This document shows positions 28,778-40,247 of a stretch of DNA of 64,000 bases, one piece after another (the first letter of the stretch is position 1; each line of letters opens with the position of its first letter). The notes under the pieces were generated by a model. It was not told the DNA's origin and did not search any database. It saw nothing but the letters and a program-made list of their open reading frames with translations. The stretch is from Herbaspirillum sp. ASV7 (GTDB lineage Bacteria > Pseudomonadota > Gammaproteobacteria > Burkholderiales > Burkholderiaceae_D): positions 1-64,000 of the forward strand of contig NZ_JAELUH010000025.1 in NCBI RefSeq assembly GCF_016429215.1. The letters are read 5' to 3'. A program made the translations under genes and the position numbers.

Positions 28778-29368
28778 TTAGTGATGTTCGCTGGCGGTTG
28801 CGCGTTCGGCAAGCAAAGACATTTGAATCTCGCGCGATCGTAGGGCACTGACCTTCTCGGACAGACCAATCTTCGTGTCGGCTTTCATACGCGCTGGAGG
28901 GGGCATGTAGTCAAGCAACTGTTCTAACGACTCTACGCTTTTGATTGCGTGAAAGGTCTTCAATTTATTCACGAAGGCCCAGGAATATTTTTTTCTACTC
29001 AGCAACTCAATCACGTTGCTGAGCGTACCGGTACTTTTCGTATCCCAGATCATCAGGCCGGAATCCGCAGCCTCTGCCATTGCCAAATCCTTAGCCGTAA
29101 AATACGCTCTCGAACCGGGGCTATGATACGTTTTGACTTGGCGGACAGCCCAGTGACCGACGTTATTGCGTGGCGTCTCACCGGTGCAGAAAACGGTAAC
29201 ATGCTGGTAGTCCTGATCGAGCAAGAACTGCTGGATGGATGTGTCTACGCCGTCGGCGTCACCGACAATCACATCAAAATTCTGATGCACGATGTTCATA
29301 ATCCGCTCTCGCACCTTGGCATCCAGATGCTTGATGGTGATTGAGCCGGCAATAAAAACAGTTGTCAT
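28778..29368 (-). CDS. SLOG-like nucleotide-binding protein (YspA/DprA-related)
   Basis: 196 residues. I recognise a Rossmann-like SLOG fold: the first strand VFIAGSITIK, the loop VGDADGVDTSIQQ at residues 35-47 (the GxADGxD signature of YspA-type SLOG domains), then strand HVTVFCTG, and ADSGLMIWDTKSTGT at 101-115, the second conserved loop. The last 55 residues are helical and charged. Such domains bind nucleotides or nucleotide-derived signals. GGAGG, four bases after the overlap with the preceding gene end, is its ribosome site. GC is far below the neighbours, which suggests acquisition by transfer. Precise role unknown. Confidence 0.75.
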   Translation of the reverse strand: MTTVFIAGSITIKHLDAKVRERIMNIVHQNFDVIVGDADGVDTSIQQFLLDQDYQHVTVFCTGETPRNNVGHWAVRQVKTYHSPGSRAYFTAKDLAMAEAADSGLMIWDTKSTGTLSNVIELLSRKKYSWAFVNKLKTFHAIKSVESLEQLLDYMPPPARMKADTKIGLSEKVSALRSREIQMSLLAERATASEHH

Positions 29369-29372
29369 TGGC

Positions 29373-29951
29373 CTACCTCCATGTCAGCGTTGCCACATAA
29401 ATCGCTCCAATTTTCTCATAAGTGCGTAACACGTCGCACGCCGCGTCAATGGAAGCTCCGCTGTGATGCAGGTCGTCAATCAGTAGCGCGTTCCATCTGC
29501 CTTCATTGGTAATCAGGCGATTCAAGGTGAGAGCTCCAACCAGCGCCGCGTCCTTTTCCGCACGCAGATATCGGTCTTTCAGCTTCGGCGCTCCTGGTAT
29601 TTTGCTCAATAGTTCAAACACCGGTTTACCTGTGAGCTGGCCGAGTGCATTGGCCACGGCCGTAACAGGTTGTTCTGCATGTTGATTGCTCGCGGCCATC
29701 GGGACGATCAGACTGAACTGCGGCAACAAGGGCAGGATGTTGCTTTGTACAGCCTGCGCTAGAGTGAGAATATGTTTGCGCTGCTGACGATACTTGAGCT
29801 GGTAGACCGCTTCTCCTGCATCGGTGCGCTTGGTATCAAATTGCATATGGCCATAGTCGTTGTAGCCAATTGGATTGCTGTAAAGGGTGTGCTTATCCAG
29901 GGCAAAACCTCGATCAAATTTGCCGCGAAGCTCCTTGATACTCACGCGCAT
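29373..29951 (-). CDS. ComF-like phosphoribosyltransferase
   Basis: 192 residues. The PRPP-binding loop ALLIDDLHHSGASID (residues 155-169) has the two acidic residues and the small-residue turn of type I phosphoribosyltransferases. Earlier, VYQLKYRQQRKH and IVPMAASNQHAEQPV occupy positions of the ComF LKY and substrate loops. The N-terminal 50 residues (GYNDYGHMQFDTKR) are not seen in ordinary ComF. First gene of a two-gene unit with the SLOG protein (4 bp gap). Expected chemistry is transfer to or from PRPP, but the base or acceptor is not predictable. Low GC compared with flanks. Confidence 0.75.
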   Translation of the reverse strand: MRVSIKELRGKFDRGFALDKHTLYSNPIGYNDYGHMQFDTKRTDAGEAVYQLKYRQQRKHILTLAQAVQSNILPLLPQFSLIVPMAASNQHAEQPVTAVANALGQLTGKPVFELLSKIPGAPKLKDRYLRAEKDAALVGALTLNRLITNEGRWNALLIDDLHHSGASIDAACDVLRTYEKIGAIYVATLTWR

Positions 29952-30150
29952 GTTCTCTACCTATTATTGTTGTACACGCCATGGTTATCTGTGCTTGTAA
30001 ATGATCTTCAAGACTCCCGTTCGTGCTTATTTCCCACAAGCTCGGTGAGGGTTCGTCGGCGGCAAATTGATGGAAAGTAATTCACAGGCCGTTCGAACTG
30101 AGTAGGCGCATCAAGACACTCCCGAATAGTGCGCAAGTCTTAAGCGGCCG

Positions 30151-30888
30151 TTACGCCCCGGGCAACTCGAAGCAGTAACCCACCCCATAGACCGCCTGGA
30201 TGGCGTTATGGCCGGGGAAGAAGGGTTCCAGCTTGCGTCGCAGGTTCTTGATGTGGGTATCGATGGCGCGATCCGTGACGGAGCGGTCATCGTCGTGCAG
30301 GTGGTTCAGCAATTGCTCGCGCGAGAATACCTGGCCAGGGGCGGCAGCGAAGGTCTTGAGCAGGCGCAGCTCCAGTGGCGTCAGGTTCAGCACTTCCCCG
30401 CGCACGCTGGCCTGGTGGCGCAGTTCGTCGATCTGCAGTGGCGAGTTCGTCGCATCGGGACGATCTACTTGTTCGCCCAGGCGTTGCAGGTGGCTGTTCC
30501 GGCGCAGCATGGCCTTGACCCGCGCCACGATTTCGCGGGGCGAGAAGGGCGCCTTGCTGATGTAGTCGTCCGCACCCAGCTCCAGGCCGCGCAGCCGGTC
30601 TTCCTCTTCGGCGCGGGCCGTCAGCATCAGTACCGGCACATCGGAGAAGGTGCGCAACCGGCGGCAGATCTCCCAGCCATCCATCCCGGGCAGCATGATA
30701 TCGAGCAGTATCAGATCGGGTCGGCGTTCGCGCACGGCCTCCAGTGCCTGGTCGCCGCGTGCCACATGGCGTGCGGCGTAGCCGGCGGCGGCCAGGTACT
30801 TCTGCAGCAGCTCGGCCAGCTTGGGCTCATCCTCGACGATGAGGATCTCGGCGCTGGCCGGTGCCTGGAAGCAGAAGTCCTCGCTCAT
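30151..30888 (-). CDS. OmpR-family response regulator (BaeR-like)
   Basis: 245 residues. The receiver has acidic residues E19/D20, phosphorylation site D63 ([13 protein letters not shown]), T90 and K112. After K112 an alanine is inserted before the usual cis-proline (KAPFSP where BaeR-type proteins have KPFSP/KPYSP). The C-terminal winged helix (about 150-243) has [31 protein letters not shown] and a normal [10 protein letters not shown] end. It overlaps the kinase gene in ATGA fashion. By context it controls the divergent RND pump 2. Confidence 0.94.
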   Translation of the reverse strand: MSEDFCFQAPASAEILIVEDEPKLAELLQKYLAAAGYAARHVARGDQALEAVRERRPDLILLDIMLPGMDGWEICRRLRTFSDVPVLMLTARAEEEDRLRGLELGADDYISKAPFSPREIVARVKAMLRRNSHLQRLGEQVDRPDATNSPLQIDELRHQASVRGEVLNLTPLELRLLKTFAAAPGQVFSREQLLNHLHDDDRSVTDRAIDTHIKNLRRKLEPFFPGHNAIQAVYGVGYCFELPGA

Positions 30889-32441
30889 GCCTGCTCCCGC
30901 GCCGGAGCGTAACCGGCGGGCAACTCCACCGTCACGCGCAAGCCGCCCAGCGGCGAGGCGCTCGCCGTGATCCTGCCCTGATGTGCCTCGACGATGCGGC
31001 GGCAGATCGCCAGTCCCAGGCCGGCACCGCCGGTGGCGCGGTTGCGCGAGGTCTCGACCCGGAAGAAGCGTTCGAACAGACGCGCCATCACCTCGCCCGG
31101 GACTCCCGGCTCGCTGTCATCGACATACAGGCGCCAGCATTGCTGCTCCAGCCGGCAATGCAATTCCAGCCGGCCCCCGGCATCGGTATAGCGCAGGCTG
31201 TTCTCGAAGAGATTGTTGAAGAGCTGCTGCAGCCTTGCGCCATCGGCATGCACCGGCATGGTCTGCGGCAGCTCGGCCACCAGCGTCATGCCGCGCTGGG
31301 CAAAGCGGTCGGCGTAGACCTGCACCGAATCGCGCAGCAGCGGTGCCAGGTCGATGTCGGCCTTGCGGTAGGTGAGCGCGCCGGCATCGGCCAGCGACAG
31401 GTCGTAGAGGTCACCGACCAGCTTGTTGAGGTGTTCGACTTCGCTCTTCAGCGACCGGATGGTCTGGGCATCGGGCTGCATGACGCCATCCTCCAGCGCC
31501 TCCAGCTGGCCGTTGAGGATGCCCAGCGGTGTGCGCAGTTCGTGAGAAACATCGGCCATGAATTCGCGCCGCAATTTTTCATTGCGTTCCAGCGTCATGG
31601 CGAGCTGGTTGAAGTCGTGCGCCAGGCGGCCCACTTCATCGCCCGACTCGACCTCGACCCGGGTCGCATAATCACCTCCGGCCAGGCGATGGGTGGCGCG
31701 CGCCACGCGGGTGAGCGGACGCGTGAGCACGCCCGAGATGCGCACCACCATGAAGGCCGCCAACATCACCGCCACCACCGCGATGACGATCTGGGCGGCG
31801 AACTGGCGTTGCTGGAAACGCAGGTCGATGGCGCCGATGACCGTCTCGAAGGGCGTCTGCGCGACCCAGCCGATGATGGTGTCATCCTGCAGCAGCGGGC
31901 GCAGCCGGGCATCGGGGCCGACATCGGGATAGCCGATGACCAGCTTGCGATTGGCATCCAGCAGCGAAAAACGCAAGGCCGCGCCGGTCAGGTCAGAGGC
32001 GGTCATGGGTGGCCCCAGGTTAGTGGTCACGCCATTGTGCTCGACGATGGCCGGCTTCATCAGCTCGAACCAGGTACGCGGCTGGCCGCGGATGAAATCC
32101 CAGCTGCCGTGTTCGCGGTAGGCCTGCTCCAGGCGCGGCACCATGTCTTCCATGCGCTGTTGCGCCTGCTCGTTGAGATAACCGAGGAAGTCGCGATTGA
32201 AGATGTAATGGCTGGCGCCGTTGATGGCCACGATCAATGCCACGATCAGCGCCAGCATCGCGTAGAACAGCTTGAGGCGGATGTTGGCGCGATAGAAGAA
32301 GCGGTCGGACAGATCCGCGATCGAATGGGCAATGGACTTGGACACGACGGGCAGGCATGGGCAGAAGGAACCAGCCGTGAGCTTAGCAAGATAAGCGGCG
32401 CAGGTGGGTGGCTTCGTGAGGCGTTGTTGCATTGTGGACAT
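30885..32441 (-). CDS. Membrane sensor histidine kinase (BaeS-like)
   Basis: 518 residues from the ATG at 32441, with GAGGG 11 bases upstream; a GTG at 32345 is an alternative nearer the first TM helix. TM1 (about 55-75), a periplasmic sensor of about 160 residues, TM2 (about 238-258, [17 protein letters not shown]), HAMP, then HisKA with [15 protein letters not shown], and HATPase with [15 protein letters not shown], a degenerate D box ([12 protein letters not shown]) and [17 protein letters not shown]. With its regulator it should sense envelope stress and control the adjacent MexAB-type pump. Confidence 0.94.
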   Translation of the reverse strand: MSTMQQRLTKPPTCAAYLAKLTAGSFCPCLPVVSKSIAHSIADLSDRFFYRANIRLKLFYAMLALIVALIVAINGASHYIFNRDFLGYLNEQAQQRMEDMVPRLEQAYREHGSWDFIRGQPRTWFELMKPAIVEHNGVTTNLGPPMTASDLTGAALRFSLLDANRKLVIGYPDVGPDARLRPLLQDDTIIGWVAQTPFETVIGAIDLRFQQRQFAAQIVIAVVAVMLAAFMVVRISGVLTRPLTRVARATHRLAGGDYATRVEVESGDEVGRLAHDFNQLAMTLERNEKLRREFMADVSHELRTPLGILNGQLEALEDGVMQPDAQTIRSLKSEVEHLNKLVGDLYDLSLADAGALTYRKADIDLAPLLRDSVQVYADRFAQRGMTLVAELPQTMPVHADGARLQQLFNNLFENSLRYTDAGGRLELHCRLEQQCWRLYVDDSEPGVPGEVMARLFERFFRVETSRNRATGGAGLGLAICRRIVEAHQGRITASASPLGGLRVTVELPAGYAPAREQA

Positions 32442-32549
32442 TGCTCATTTTTCCCTCACATTTGTTGTCCAGAATCGCAAGTCCGATAGCTCATTGCGCC
32501 CGGACCCTGGCCACACCTGGCTTGCGGGGCGGGCAGAAAGCCTCACGAG

Positions 32550-33842
32550 ATGACCAACCAGACCATCGATTTGCGCTCCACCTCCCGTTCCATTTTCCGC
32601 CAGGCCCCGGCGCGGCTGGCCCTGACCCTGATGCTGGCCACCGCCCTGGCGGCCTGTTCCAGGTCCGGCAACCAGGCCCCCGGCCAGACCCAGGCCGAAG
32701 TCGGCTACGTGGTGGTCAAGGCCCAGCGCCAGGCCGTCACCACCGAACTGCCGGGTCGCACCAACGCCTACCTGGCGGCCGATATCCGTCCGCAGGTAGG
32801 TGGCATCATCCAGAAGCGCCTGTTCAAGGAAGGCGCCAACGTCAAGGCTGGCCAGCCGCTGTACCAGATCGACCCGGCCAGCTACCAGGCTGCCTATGAC
32901 AGCGCCCGCGCCTCGCTGCAGAAAGCCGAGGCCACGCTGGCCTCCTCCAAGCTGAAGGCGCAGCGCTATGCCGAGCTGGACAAGATCGACGCCGTCGCCA
33001 AGCAGGACAACGACGACGCCCAGAGTACCCTGCGCCAGAACCAGGCCGACGTGGCCGTGCAGCAGGCGGCCGTGCAGACCGCCGCCATCAACCTGCAATA
33101 CACGAAGATCCTCTCGCCCATCAGCGGCCGTATCGAGAAATCCTCCGTCACCCCCGGTGCCCTGGTGACCGCCAGCCAGACCACGGCGCTGACCACGGTG
33201 CAACAGATCGATCCCATCTACGTCGACGTGACCCAGTCCACCGTGGATCTGTTGCGCCTGCGTCGCGAACTGGCCAGCGGCCAGATCAGCAAGAGCGGCG
33301 AGAACGCGGCCCAGGTCAAGATCGTGCTGGAAGACGGCTCCACCTACGAACGCAGCGGCAAGCTGGAATTCTCGGGCCTGTCGGTCGATACCGGCACCGG
33401 TATGATCACCCTGCGCGCCGTCGTCCCCAACCCGGATGGCGTGCTGCTGCCGGGCGCCTATGTGCGCGCCGTGCTGGAAGAGGGCGTGGACGATCAGGCC
33501 TTGCTGGTGCCGCAGAAGGCCGTCAGCCGCGACCAGACCGGCGCGGCCACGGCCCTGGTGCTGGGCGCTGATGGCAAGGTGGAGCAACGCCTGGTCACCG
33601 TGGCGCGTGCCGTGGGCAACAACTGGTGGATCAGCAAGGGCTTGAAGGAAGGTGACAAGCTCATCGTCGACGGCCTGCAGAAGGTGCGCACCGGTGACAC
33701 CCCGCGCGCCATCGACGTGACCGAATCGCTGAAGAAGGACCTGGCCCGCGAAACCGCCGCCGCTGCGGCCGATCCATCGCTGGGGGGCGATGCCGCTAAC
33801 ACCAATTCCGACGCTGCCACCACCGGCGCCCAGTCCAAGTAA
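32550..33842 (+). CDS. RND periplasmic adaptor lipoprotein (AcrA/MexA type), pump 2
   Basis: 430 residues. A 40-residue N-terminus leads to a lipobox ALAACS, so it is a lipoprotein adaptor. Barrel-sandwich halves are at about 65-95 ([19 protein letters not shown]) and about 190-215 ([17 protein letters not shown]), with the alpha-hairpin between, then the beta-barrel ([14 protein letters not shown]) and membrane-proximal domain. First gene of the second tripartite pump; the divergent BaeSR-like system is 108 bp away. The C-terminal tail is Ala/Thr-rich and low-complexity. Confidence 0.95.
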   Translation: MTNQTIDLRSTSRSIFRQAPARLALTLMLATALAACSRSGNQAPGQTQAEVGYVVVKAQRQAVTTELPGRTNAYLAADIRPQVGGIIQKRLFKEGANVKAGQPLYQIDPASYQAAYDSARASLQKAEATLASSKLKAQRYAELDKIDAVAKQDNDDAQSTLRQNQADVAVQQAAVQTAAINLQYTKILSPISGRIEKSSVTPGALVTASQTTALTTVQQIDPIYVDVTQSTVDLLRLRRELASGQISKSGENAAQVKIVLEDGSTYERSGKLEFSGLSVDTGTGMITLRAVVPNPDGVLLPGAYVRAVLEEGVDDQALLVPQKAVSRDQTGAATALVLGADGKVEQRLVTVARAVGNNWWISKGLKEGDKLIVDGLQKVRTGDTPRAIDVTESLKKDLARETAAAAADPSLGGDAANTNSDAATTGAQSK

Positions 33843-33853
33843 GCGAGGCGCAC

Positions 33854-36800
33854 ATGGCACGTTTCTTTATCGACCGGCCCATCTTCGCGTGGGTCATGGC
33901 CATCATCATCATGCTCGGCGGCATGATGGCGATCCGCACCCTGTCGCTGGAGCAGTATCCCGACATCGCCCCGCCCACGGTCAACATCAAGGCCACCTAT
34001 ACCGGTGCCTCGGCCAAGACGCTGGAAGATTCGGTGACCCAGGTCATCGAGCAGCAGATGAAGGGCCTGGACAACCTGCAATACATGTCGGCCAGCTCCA
34101 GCTCGGCCGGCAGTGCCACGGTGGCCCTGACCTTCACCGCCGGCACCAATGCCGACGTGGCGCAGATGCAGGTGCAGAACAAGCTGCAGCAGGTCACGGC
34201 GCGCCTGCCACAGGCGGTGCAGAACAATGGCGTGACGGTGACCAAGGCGTCCACCGATATCCTGATGGTGCTCTCGCTGACCTCGGATGATCCGCGCATC
34301 ACCAGCATCGACATCGGTGACTTCATCAGCAGCACGCTGACCGACCAGATCAGCCGCGTCGAAGGCGTGGGCGATGTCACCGCCTTCGGCACCAACTACG
34401 CCATGCGCGTGTGGATCGACCCGGCCAAGCTGCAGAAGTATGCGCTGATGCCCTCCGACGTCACCAGCGCCCTGGAGGCGCAGAACACCGAAGTGTCGGC
34501 CGGCGAGATCGGTGCGCTGCCGGCTGTTCCCGGCCAGCAGATCAACGCCACCATCACCGCGCGCAGCAAGCTGACCACGCCGGAAGAATTCCGCAACATC
34601 ATCGTCAAGTCCTCTGCCGATGGCTCGGTGGTCAAGCTCGCCGACGTGGCCCGGGTGGAACTCGGTGGCGAGAGCTACCAGGTCGCCTCCCAGCAGAACG
34701 GCAAGCCCTCCTCGGCGCTGGCCATCCAGCTGGCCACCGGTGCCAATGCGCTCTCCACCGCCGACGCGGTCAAGAAGAAGCTGGCCGAACTGGAACCCTA
34801 CTTCCCGGCCTCCATGAAGCTGAAGACCAATGTCGCCTATGACACCACGCCCTTCGTGCGGGTGTCGCTGGAAGAAGTGGTCAAGACCCTGATCGAAGCC
34901 ATCGTGCTGGTGGTGCTGATCATGTACCTGTTCCTGCAGAACATCCGCGCCACCTTCATCCCGGCCATTACCGTGCCGGTGGTGTTGCTGGGGACCTTCG
35001 GCATCCTGGCCATGTTCGGCTACTCCATCAATACGCTGACCATGTTCGGCATGGTGCTGGCCATCGGCTTGCTGGTGGACGATGCCATCGTGGTGGTGGA
35101 AAACGTCGAGCGTCTGATGAGCGAGGAAAAGCTCAGTCCCAAGGAAGCCACGCGCAAGTCCATGCAGGAAATCACCGGCGCCCTGGTGGGTATCGCCATG
35201 GTGCTTTCGGCGGTGTTCATCCCCATGGCCTTCTTCGGTGGGTCCACCGGTGTGATCTATCGCCAGTTCTCCATCACCATCGTCTCGGCCATGGCACTCT
35301 CGGTGATGGTGGCGCTGACCCTGACCCCGGCCTTGTGCGCCACCCTGCTCAAGCCCCATGCCGCCGGTCATGTGCAGCAGGGCCGCTTCTTCAGCTGGTT
35401 CAACCGCACATTCGACCGTAGCGCCACCCGCTACCAGGGCGGCGTGGGCGGCCTGCTCAAGCGCGGCAAGCGCGGTCTCCTGATGTATGCGTTGATCGCG
35501 GTCGCCATGGCGGTGTTGTTCATGCGCCTGCCGACCTCCTTCCTGCCGGAAGAAGACCAGGGCGTGCTGATGGCCCAGATCCAGCTGCCCACGGGCGCGA
35601 CCGCCGAGCAGACCGCGACCGTGGTCAAGACGGTGCAGGAATACTTCATGAACAAGCCCGAATCGGTGGACTCGGTACTGGCCATCGTCGGTGCCGGCAT
35701 GGGCGGCAACAGCCAGAACGGTGCGCGTGCCTTCATCCGCCTGAAGGACTGGAGCCAGCGCAGCGGCGCCGGCCAGTCGGCTTCCGAGCTGGTGCGTCGC
35801 GCCAATGCAGACCTGTCCAAGATCCGTGGCGCGCGGGTGTTCCTGATGAACCCGCCGGCCGTGCGCGGTCTGGGCCAGAGCTCGGGCTTCGACCTGGAGT
35901 TGAAGGATGTGGGTGGTGTCGGTCACGATGCGCTGCTGCAGGCGCGCGACCAGTTCCTGCAACTGGCGCGCCGCAACCCGCTGCTGGCCAACGTGCGCAC
36001 CACCGGCCTGGATGACACGCCGCAGCTGCGCGTAGCCATCGATGACCGCAAGGCCGACGCCCTCTCGGTGTCGACCTCGGACATCAACGCCACCCTGGCC
36101 ACTGCCATGGGCGGCACCTATGTCAACGACTTCCTCAGCAACGGCCGCGTCAAGAAGGTCTATGTGCAGGGCGACAGCGGTTTCCGCATGCAGGCCGACG
36201 ACCTCAAGCGCTGGTATGTGCGCAACTCGGCCAGCCAGATGGTGCCGTTCTCGGCCTTCATGAGCAGCCAGTGGACCTACGGCCCATCGCTGCTGGAGCG
36301 CTACAACGGCGTGTCCTCCTTCGAGATCGTCGGCGAGCCGGCCGCGGGCGTGAGCTCGGGCACGGCCATGGCCGAGGTCCAGAAGCTGGTGGCGCAACTG
36401 CCGGCCGGGGTCGGCTTCGAGTGGACCGGCTCGTCCTACCAGGAAAGGCTCTCGGGCAACCAGGCGCCGATGCTGTATGCGATTTCCATCCTGTTCGTCT
36501 TCCTGTGCCTGGCCGCGCTCTATGAGAGCTGGTCGGTGCCCTTCGCGGTGATCCTGGCCGTGCCCCTGGGCATCATCGGTACCGTGCTGTTGACGGGGAT
36601 CTTCGGCATGTCCAACGACGTGTACTTCCAGGTGGGCTTGTTGACCACGGTGGGGCTGTCGGCCAAGAACGCGATCCTGATCGTGGAATTCGCCAAGCAG
36701 CTGCACGAGTCTGGCAAGAGCCTGTGGGAGGCCACGCTGGAGGCGGTGCAGCTGCGCCTGCGACCGATCCTGATGACCTCGCTGGCCTTCATGTTCGGCG

Positions 36801-37009
36801 TGCTGCCGCTGGCGGTGGCCACCGGTGCCGGTTCGGCCAGCCGCCGCGCCATCGGCACGGGCGTGCTGGGCGGCATGCTGTCGGCAACATTGTTGGGCAT
36901 CTTCTTCGTGCCCCTGTTCTATTACCTGATCGGTACCTGGCTGGATCGCCGCGCCAGCAAGAAGGCGGGCCCGGCGGACGATCATGCCAACCACAAGGAG
37001 GGCGTGTGA
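33854..37009 (+). CDS. HAE1-type RND multidrug efflux permease, pump 2
   Basis: 1051 residues, highly similar in layout to AcrB/Mex[18 protein letters not shown] start, TM1, porter/docking loops, TM2-6, second loop, TM7-12. The proton relay in TM4 is canonical ([17 protein letters not shown]409-D410). Porter-domain segments such as [12 protein letters not shown] and [14 protein letters not shown] are typical HAE1. Works as a proton-driven trimer that removes drugs, dyes or solvents from the periplasm. GAGG lies before ATG 33854; the next gene overlaps its stop. Confidence 0.97.
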   Translation: MARFFIDRPIFAWVMAIIIMLGGMMAIRTLSLEQYPDIAPPTVNIKATYTGASAKTLEDSVTQVIEQQMKGLDNLQYMSASSSSAGSATVALTFTAGTNADVAQMQVQNKLQQVTARLPQAVQNNGVTVTKASTDILMVLSLTSDDPRITSIDIGDFISSTLTDQISRVEGVGDVTAFGTNYAMRVWIDPAKLQKYALMPSDVTSALEAQNTEVSAGEIGALPAVPGQQINATITARSKLTTPEEFRNIIVKSSADGSVVKLADVARVELGGESYQVASQQNGKPSSALAIQLATGANALSTADAVKKKLAELEPYFPASMKLKTNVAYDTTPFVRVSLEEVVKTLIEAIVLVVLIMYLFLQNIRATFIPAITVPVVLLGTFGILAMFGYSINTLTMFGMVLAIGLLVDDAIVVVENVERLMSEEKLSPKEATRKSMQEITGALVGIAMVLSAVFIPMAFFGGSTGVIYRQFSITIVSAMALSVMVALTLTPALCATLLKPHAAGHVQQGRFFSWFNRTFDRSATRYQGGVGGLLKRGKRGLLMYALIAVAMAVLFMRLPTSFLPEEDQGVLMAQIQLPTGATAEQTATVVKTVQEYFMNKPESVDSVLAIVGAGMGGNSQNGARAFIRLKDWSQRSGAGQSASELVRRANADLSKIRGARVFLMNPPAVRGLGQSSGFDLELKDVGGVGHDALLQARDQFLQLARRNPLLANVRTTGLDDTPQLRVAIDDRKADALSVSTSDINATLATAMGGTYVNDFLSNGRVKKVYVQGDSGFRMQADDLKRWYVRNSASQMVPFSAFMSSQWTYGPSLLERYNGVSSFEIVGEPAAGVSSGTAMAEVQKLVAQLPAGVGFEWTGSSYQERLSGNQAPMLYAISILFVFLCLAALYESWSVPFAVILAVPLGIIGTVLLTGIFGMSNDVYFQVGLLTTVGLSAKNAILIVEFAKQLHESGKSLWEATLEAVQLRLRPILMTSLAFMFGVLPLAVATGAGSASRRAIGTGVLGGMLSATLLGIFFVPLFYYLIGTWLDRRASKKAGPADDHANHKEGV

Positions 37010-38532
37010 TGCCTACCCCGAACATCCGACAGCAAACCTTCCTGCAACGCGGCGTGCTGGCGGTGGCCCTGGCCGCTGCCCTGGGCGGCTGCGCCAACCT
37101 GGCCCCCGACTACGCGCAACCGGCCGCGCCGGTGCCGGCCAACTGGTCGCAGCAGGTCGATGGCAAGCAGATCGTGGCTGCCCGTGGCACGGCTGCTGCG
37201 GCAGGCGAGAATGCCGACGCCGACCAGCTGGGCTGGCGCCAGTTCTTCCTCGATACACGCTTGCAGCAGGTCATCGCCAGTGCGCTGGAGAACAACCGCG
37301 ACCTGCGCGTGGCCGCCCTCAATATCGAGAAGGCGCGTGCGCAATACCGCATCACCGACGCCGACCGCTATCCGGCCATCTCGGCCACCGGCAGCGGCTC
37401 GGCCAGCCGTACGCCGGCCAGCCTGTCCTCCACCGGTCACGCCACGGTGTCGCACCAGGACAGCGTGACGCTGGGGGTGAGCGCCTACGAGCTGGATTTC
37501 TTCGGGCGCCTGAAGAACCTCTCGGATGCCGCCCTGGAAAGCTACCAGTACCAGGTCGAGACCCGCCGCAGCACCCACATCAGCCTGGTGGCCGAAGTGG
37601 CCACGGCCTGGCTGACGCTGGCCTCCGACCGCGACCTGCTGCGCCTGGCCGAGGACACCTATGCCAGCCAGTCGCGCACCTATGCGCTGAGCCAGCGCAG
37701 CCACGACATCGGCACCGTCTCCGGGGTGGACCTGGCCAGCCAGGAAGCCACCGTCGAATCGGCCCGGGCCGACGTGGCCCGCTATACCAGCCAGGTGGCG
37801 CAGGACATCAATGCCCTGCGCCTGCTGGTGGGCGGCGATGTGGACGAGAAGCTGCTGCCGCAAGGTCTGCCGCAGACCGCCAGCGTGCTGCCGGCCACGC
37901 CTGCCGGCTTGCCTTCGACAGTGCTGCTGCGCCGCCCCGACGTGCTGGCCGCCGAACATACGCTGAAGTCGGCCAACGCCGATATCGGCGCGGCGCGCGC
38001 GGCCTTCTTCCCCAGCATCACGCTGACAGCCAGCGGCGGCACGGCCAGCCCCACGCTGGGTGGACTGTTCAATCCGGGTAGCGGCTCCTGGAGTTTCGCG
38101 CCATCCATCAACCTGCCCATCTTCAATGCCGGCAGCCTGCGCGCCAGCCTCGATTCGGCCAAGATCACGCGTGACATCGATGTGGCCAATTACGAGAAGG
38201 CCATCCAGACCGCCTTCAGCGAAGTGGCCGATGCCTTGTCGGTGCGCGCGACGCTGGACCAGCGCCTGGACGCCCAGGCCCGTTCCACGGCCGCCAGCGA
38301 AAAGGCCTTCCGTCTCTCCGAGGCGCGCTACAAGAACGGCATCGACAGCTACCTGACCACGCTGGTGGCGCAGCGCACGCTGTACTCGGCGCAGCAGACG
38401 CTGATCTCGCTGCGGCTGACCGAGCAGAGCAATCGCATCACGCTCTACAAGGTGCTCGGTGGCGGCTGGAACGAGCAGACCGCCGCGCCATCGGCGGCCA
38501 GTGCCGGGCAGGAGGGCAAGCCGGCATCCTGA
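37009..38532 (+). CDS. Outer-membrane efflux lipoprotein (OprM type), pump 2
   Basis: 507 residues. The ATG at 37009 shares one base with the permease stop (TGATG), with AAGGAGG before it. Lipobox GGCAN gives an acylated Cys. OEP repeats contain GWRQFFLDTRLQQVI, YELDFFGRLKNLSDAALES, RRPDVLAAEHTLKSANADI and FNAGSLRASLD. It forms the outer-membrane channel for pump 2. Ends before a strong hairpin terminator that separates it from the convergent MCP gene. Confidence 0.96.
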   Translation: MPTPNIRQQTFLQRGVLAVALAAALGGCANLAPDYAQPAAPVPANWSQQVDGKQIVAARGTAAAAGENADADQLGWRQFFLDTRLQQVIASALENNRDLRVAALNIEKARAQYRITDADRYPAISATGSGSASRTPASLSSTGHATVSHQDSVTLGVSAYELDFFGRLKNLSDAALESYQYQVETRRSTHISLVAEVATAWLTLASDRDLLRLAEDTYASQSRTYALSQRSHDIGTVSGVDLASQEATVESARADVARYTSQVAQDINALRLLVGGDVDEKLLPQGLPQTASVLPATPAGLPSTVLLRRPDVLAAEHTLKSANADIGAARAAFFPSITLTASGGTASPTLGGLFNPGSGSWSFAPSINLPIFNAGSLRASLDSAKITRDIDVANYEKAIQTAFSEVADALSVRATLDQRLDAQARSTAASEKAFRLSEARYKNGIDSYLTTLVAQRTLYSAQQTLISLRLTEQSNRITLYKVLGGGWNEQTAAPSAASAGQEGKPAS

Positions 38533-38549
38533 TCCGCTGTGGCAGGGAG

Positions 38550-38592
38550 AAAAAAAGGCGCCGCGACGGGTATGCCGTCGCGGCGCCATTTT
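38550..38592. terminator. Bidirectional terminator between oprM-like and MCP 2 genes
   Basis: A 13-bp perfect stem, GGCGCCGCGACGG (38557-38569) and CCGTCGCGGCGCC (38575-38587), is flanked by an A-run on the left (38550-38556) and ATTTT on the right, so it can stop transcription from both sides. Confidence 0.85.
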
Positions 38593-38612
38593 GCATGGCG
38601 GGGATGGGCGTG

Positions 38613-40247
38613 TCAGCGCTGGCCCAGGCGCTGCCGGGATGGCGTGATATCGATCACGGGTGCCGCATCGTTGGCGGCGATGGCGCCATCGATCTGCGCT
38701 GCATCGAGCTTGAAGGCGGCGACCAGCTCGCTGAGGTGATCGGCCTGCTGGCTCATCGATTGCGAGGCGGCGGCGGCCTGCTCCACCAGGGCGGCGTTCT
38801 GCTGGGTGTTCTCGTCCAGGCGCGCGAGGGCGTCGTTCATGGAGAGGATGCCCTGGCTCTGGGCCTGGCTGGCCTGGCTGATCTCGGCCACCACGGCGGT
38901 GACGCGTTGTACGCTGGACACCACCTCTTCCATGGTGCCGCCGGCCTGCTGCACCAGACGGTTGCCGTCGGCCACGCTGGCCACCGAACTGTCGATGAGG
39001 CTCTTGATTTCCTTGGCGGCCGAGGCTGAACGTTGCGCCAGCGAGCGCACCTCGGAAGCCACCACCGCAAAGCCGCGGCCCTGCTCGCCGGCGCGGGCTG
39101 CTTCCACGGCCGCATTCAGGGCCAGGATATTGGTCTGGAAGGCGATGCCGTCGATGACGGCGATGATGTCGACGATCTTGCGCGAGGAGGCGTCGATCAG
39201 GCTCATCGTATCGACCACCTGCTGCACCACCGAGCCGCCTTCGCTGGCGACGCTGGAGGCGGTGCTGGCCAGGGTGTCGGCCTGGCGGGCATTGTCGGCG
39301 TTGCGGCGCACGGCCTGGGTCAGTTCTTCCATGGCGGCGACGGTCTTCTCCAGCGTCTCGGCCTGCTGTTCGGTGCGCTCGGAGAGGTTCTGGTTGCCCA
39401 TGGCGATTTCCGAGGAGGCCCCGGCGATGGTATGGGTGCCGTTGCGCACCTGCTGCACCAGGGCGGCCAGCTTGTCGCGCATGATGCGGATCTCGTAGAG
39501 CAGGCTGGACTGGTCGCCCGGCTGGGTCTGCACCGGCGTGGACAATTCACCGTGGGCGATGCGACCGGCGATCTCCACCGCATAGCGCGGTTCGCCGCCG
39601 AGTTGGCCCAAGAGGCTCTTGCGGATCAGCCAGGCAGTACCGATCGAGACCGCCAGGATCACGCCGGCGCACACCATGATCAGGTGCAGCGAGCTATCGA
39701 AGAGATCGGCCGCGCGGTCGCCAGCCTCGCGGTTTTCCTGCTGCACCGACTTGAGCAGCACGTCGATGTCCTGGACGATCTGGCGCCGCAGCGGGCTGCA
39801 TTCCTTGACCAGGAATTCGCCATAGGCCTCCATCTGGCCCGCCTCGCGATATTTGCGCGGGCGCTTGAGTTCCTCTGCCATCGCCAGCAGGCCGCTCCTG
39901 GCCTTGTCGAACTGGGCGTTGCCGGCGAAGACCGGCTCCAGCCGGTGCAGGGCATCGAGGTAGAGCGCCTTCTGCTCGTCCAGCAAGGCCAGTTCCTTGA
40001 GGGCATCGGCCTGGTCGCGGAAGATGTAGGCGTTGCGCGCGGCCATGCCGGTCTGGTCCAGCGCCTCGCGGGCGACGTAGAGCGGCTCCAGGCGGGTGGC
40101 GGTGACCTGTTCCTGATATTTCACGGCCGCCGAGATGGCGTTCATGCGCATGAGCGCGAAGGAGATCAGGATCAGCATCAACGCGATCACGATGCCGAAT
40201 CCGAGACGCAATTGCGTCCCGATCTTGAGACGGGAGAGGGAGTTCAT
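38613..40247 (-). CDS. Methyl-accepting chemotaxis protein 2
   Basis: 544 residues. TM1 about 12-32; the periplasmic part (about 35-190) is a four-helix-bundle type ([19 protein letters not shown]); TM2 about 192-212; HAMP about 213-270; then methylation helices and the hairpin tip [20 protein letters not shown]. The periplasmic sensor differs clearly from MCP 1. The chain ends after the bundle in an Ala/Asp-rich tail (RQRLGQR) without a CheR-binding pentapeptide. Sits convergent to pump 2. Confidence 0.95.
   Translation of the reverse strand: MNSLSRLKIGTQLRLGFGIVIALMLILISFALMRMNAISAAVKYQEQVTATRLEPLYVAREALDQTGMAARNAYIFRDQADALKELALLDEQKALYLDALHRLEPVFAGNAQFDKARSGLLAMAEELKRPRKYREAGQMEAYGEFLVKECSPLRRQIVQDIDVLLKSVQQENREAGDRAADLFDSSLHLIMVCAGVILAVSIGTAWLIRKSLLGQLGGEPRYAVEIAGRIAHGELSTPVQTQPGDQSSLLYEIRIMRDKLAALVQQVRNGTHTIAGASSEIAMGNQNLSERTEQQAETLEKTVAAMEELTQAVRRNADNARQADTLASTASSVASEGGSVVQQVVDTMSLIDASSRKIVDIIAVIDGIAFQTNILALNAAVEAARAGEQGRGFAVVASEVRSLAQRSASAAKEIKSLIDSSVASVADGNRLVQQAGGTMEEVVSSVQRVTAVVAEISQASQAQSQGILSMNDALARLDENTQQNAALVEQAAAASQSMSQQADHLSELVAAFKLDAAQIDGAIAANDAAPVIDITPSRQRLGQR

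Noticed and set aside
29952..30150. Attachment-site direct repeats bounding the low-GC cassette
   Set aside because: I could not find matching repeats on both sides by eye.
33494..36994. A 1166-codon open frame antisense to RND permease 2
   Set aside because: Shadow of GC-rich codon use; His/Gly/Gln-rich translation without family features, whereas the plus strand is a clear HAE1 pump.
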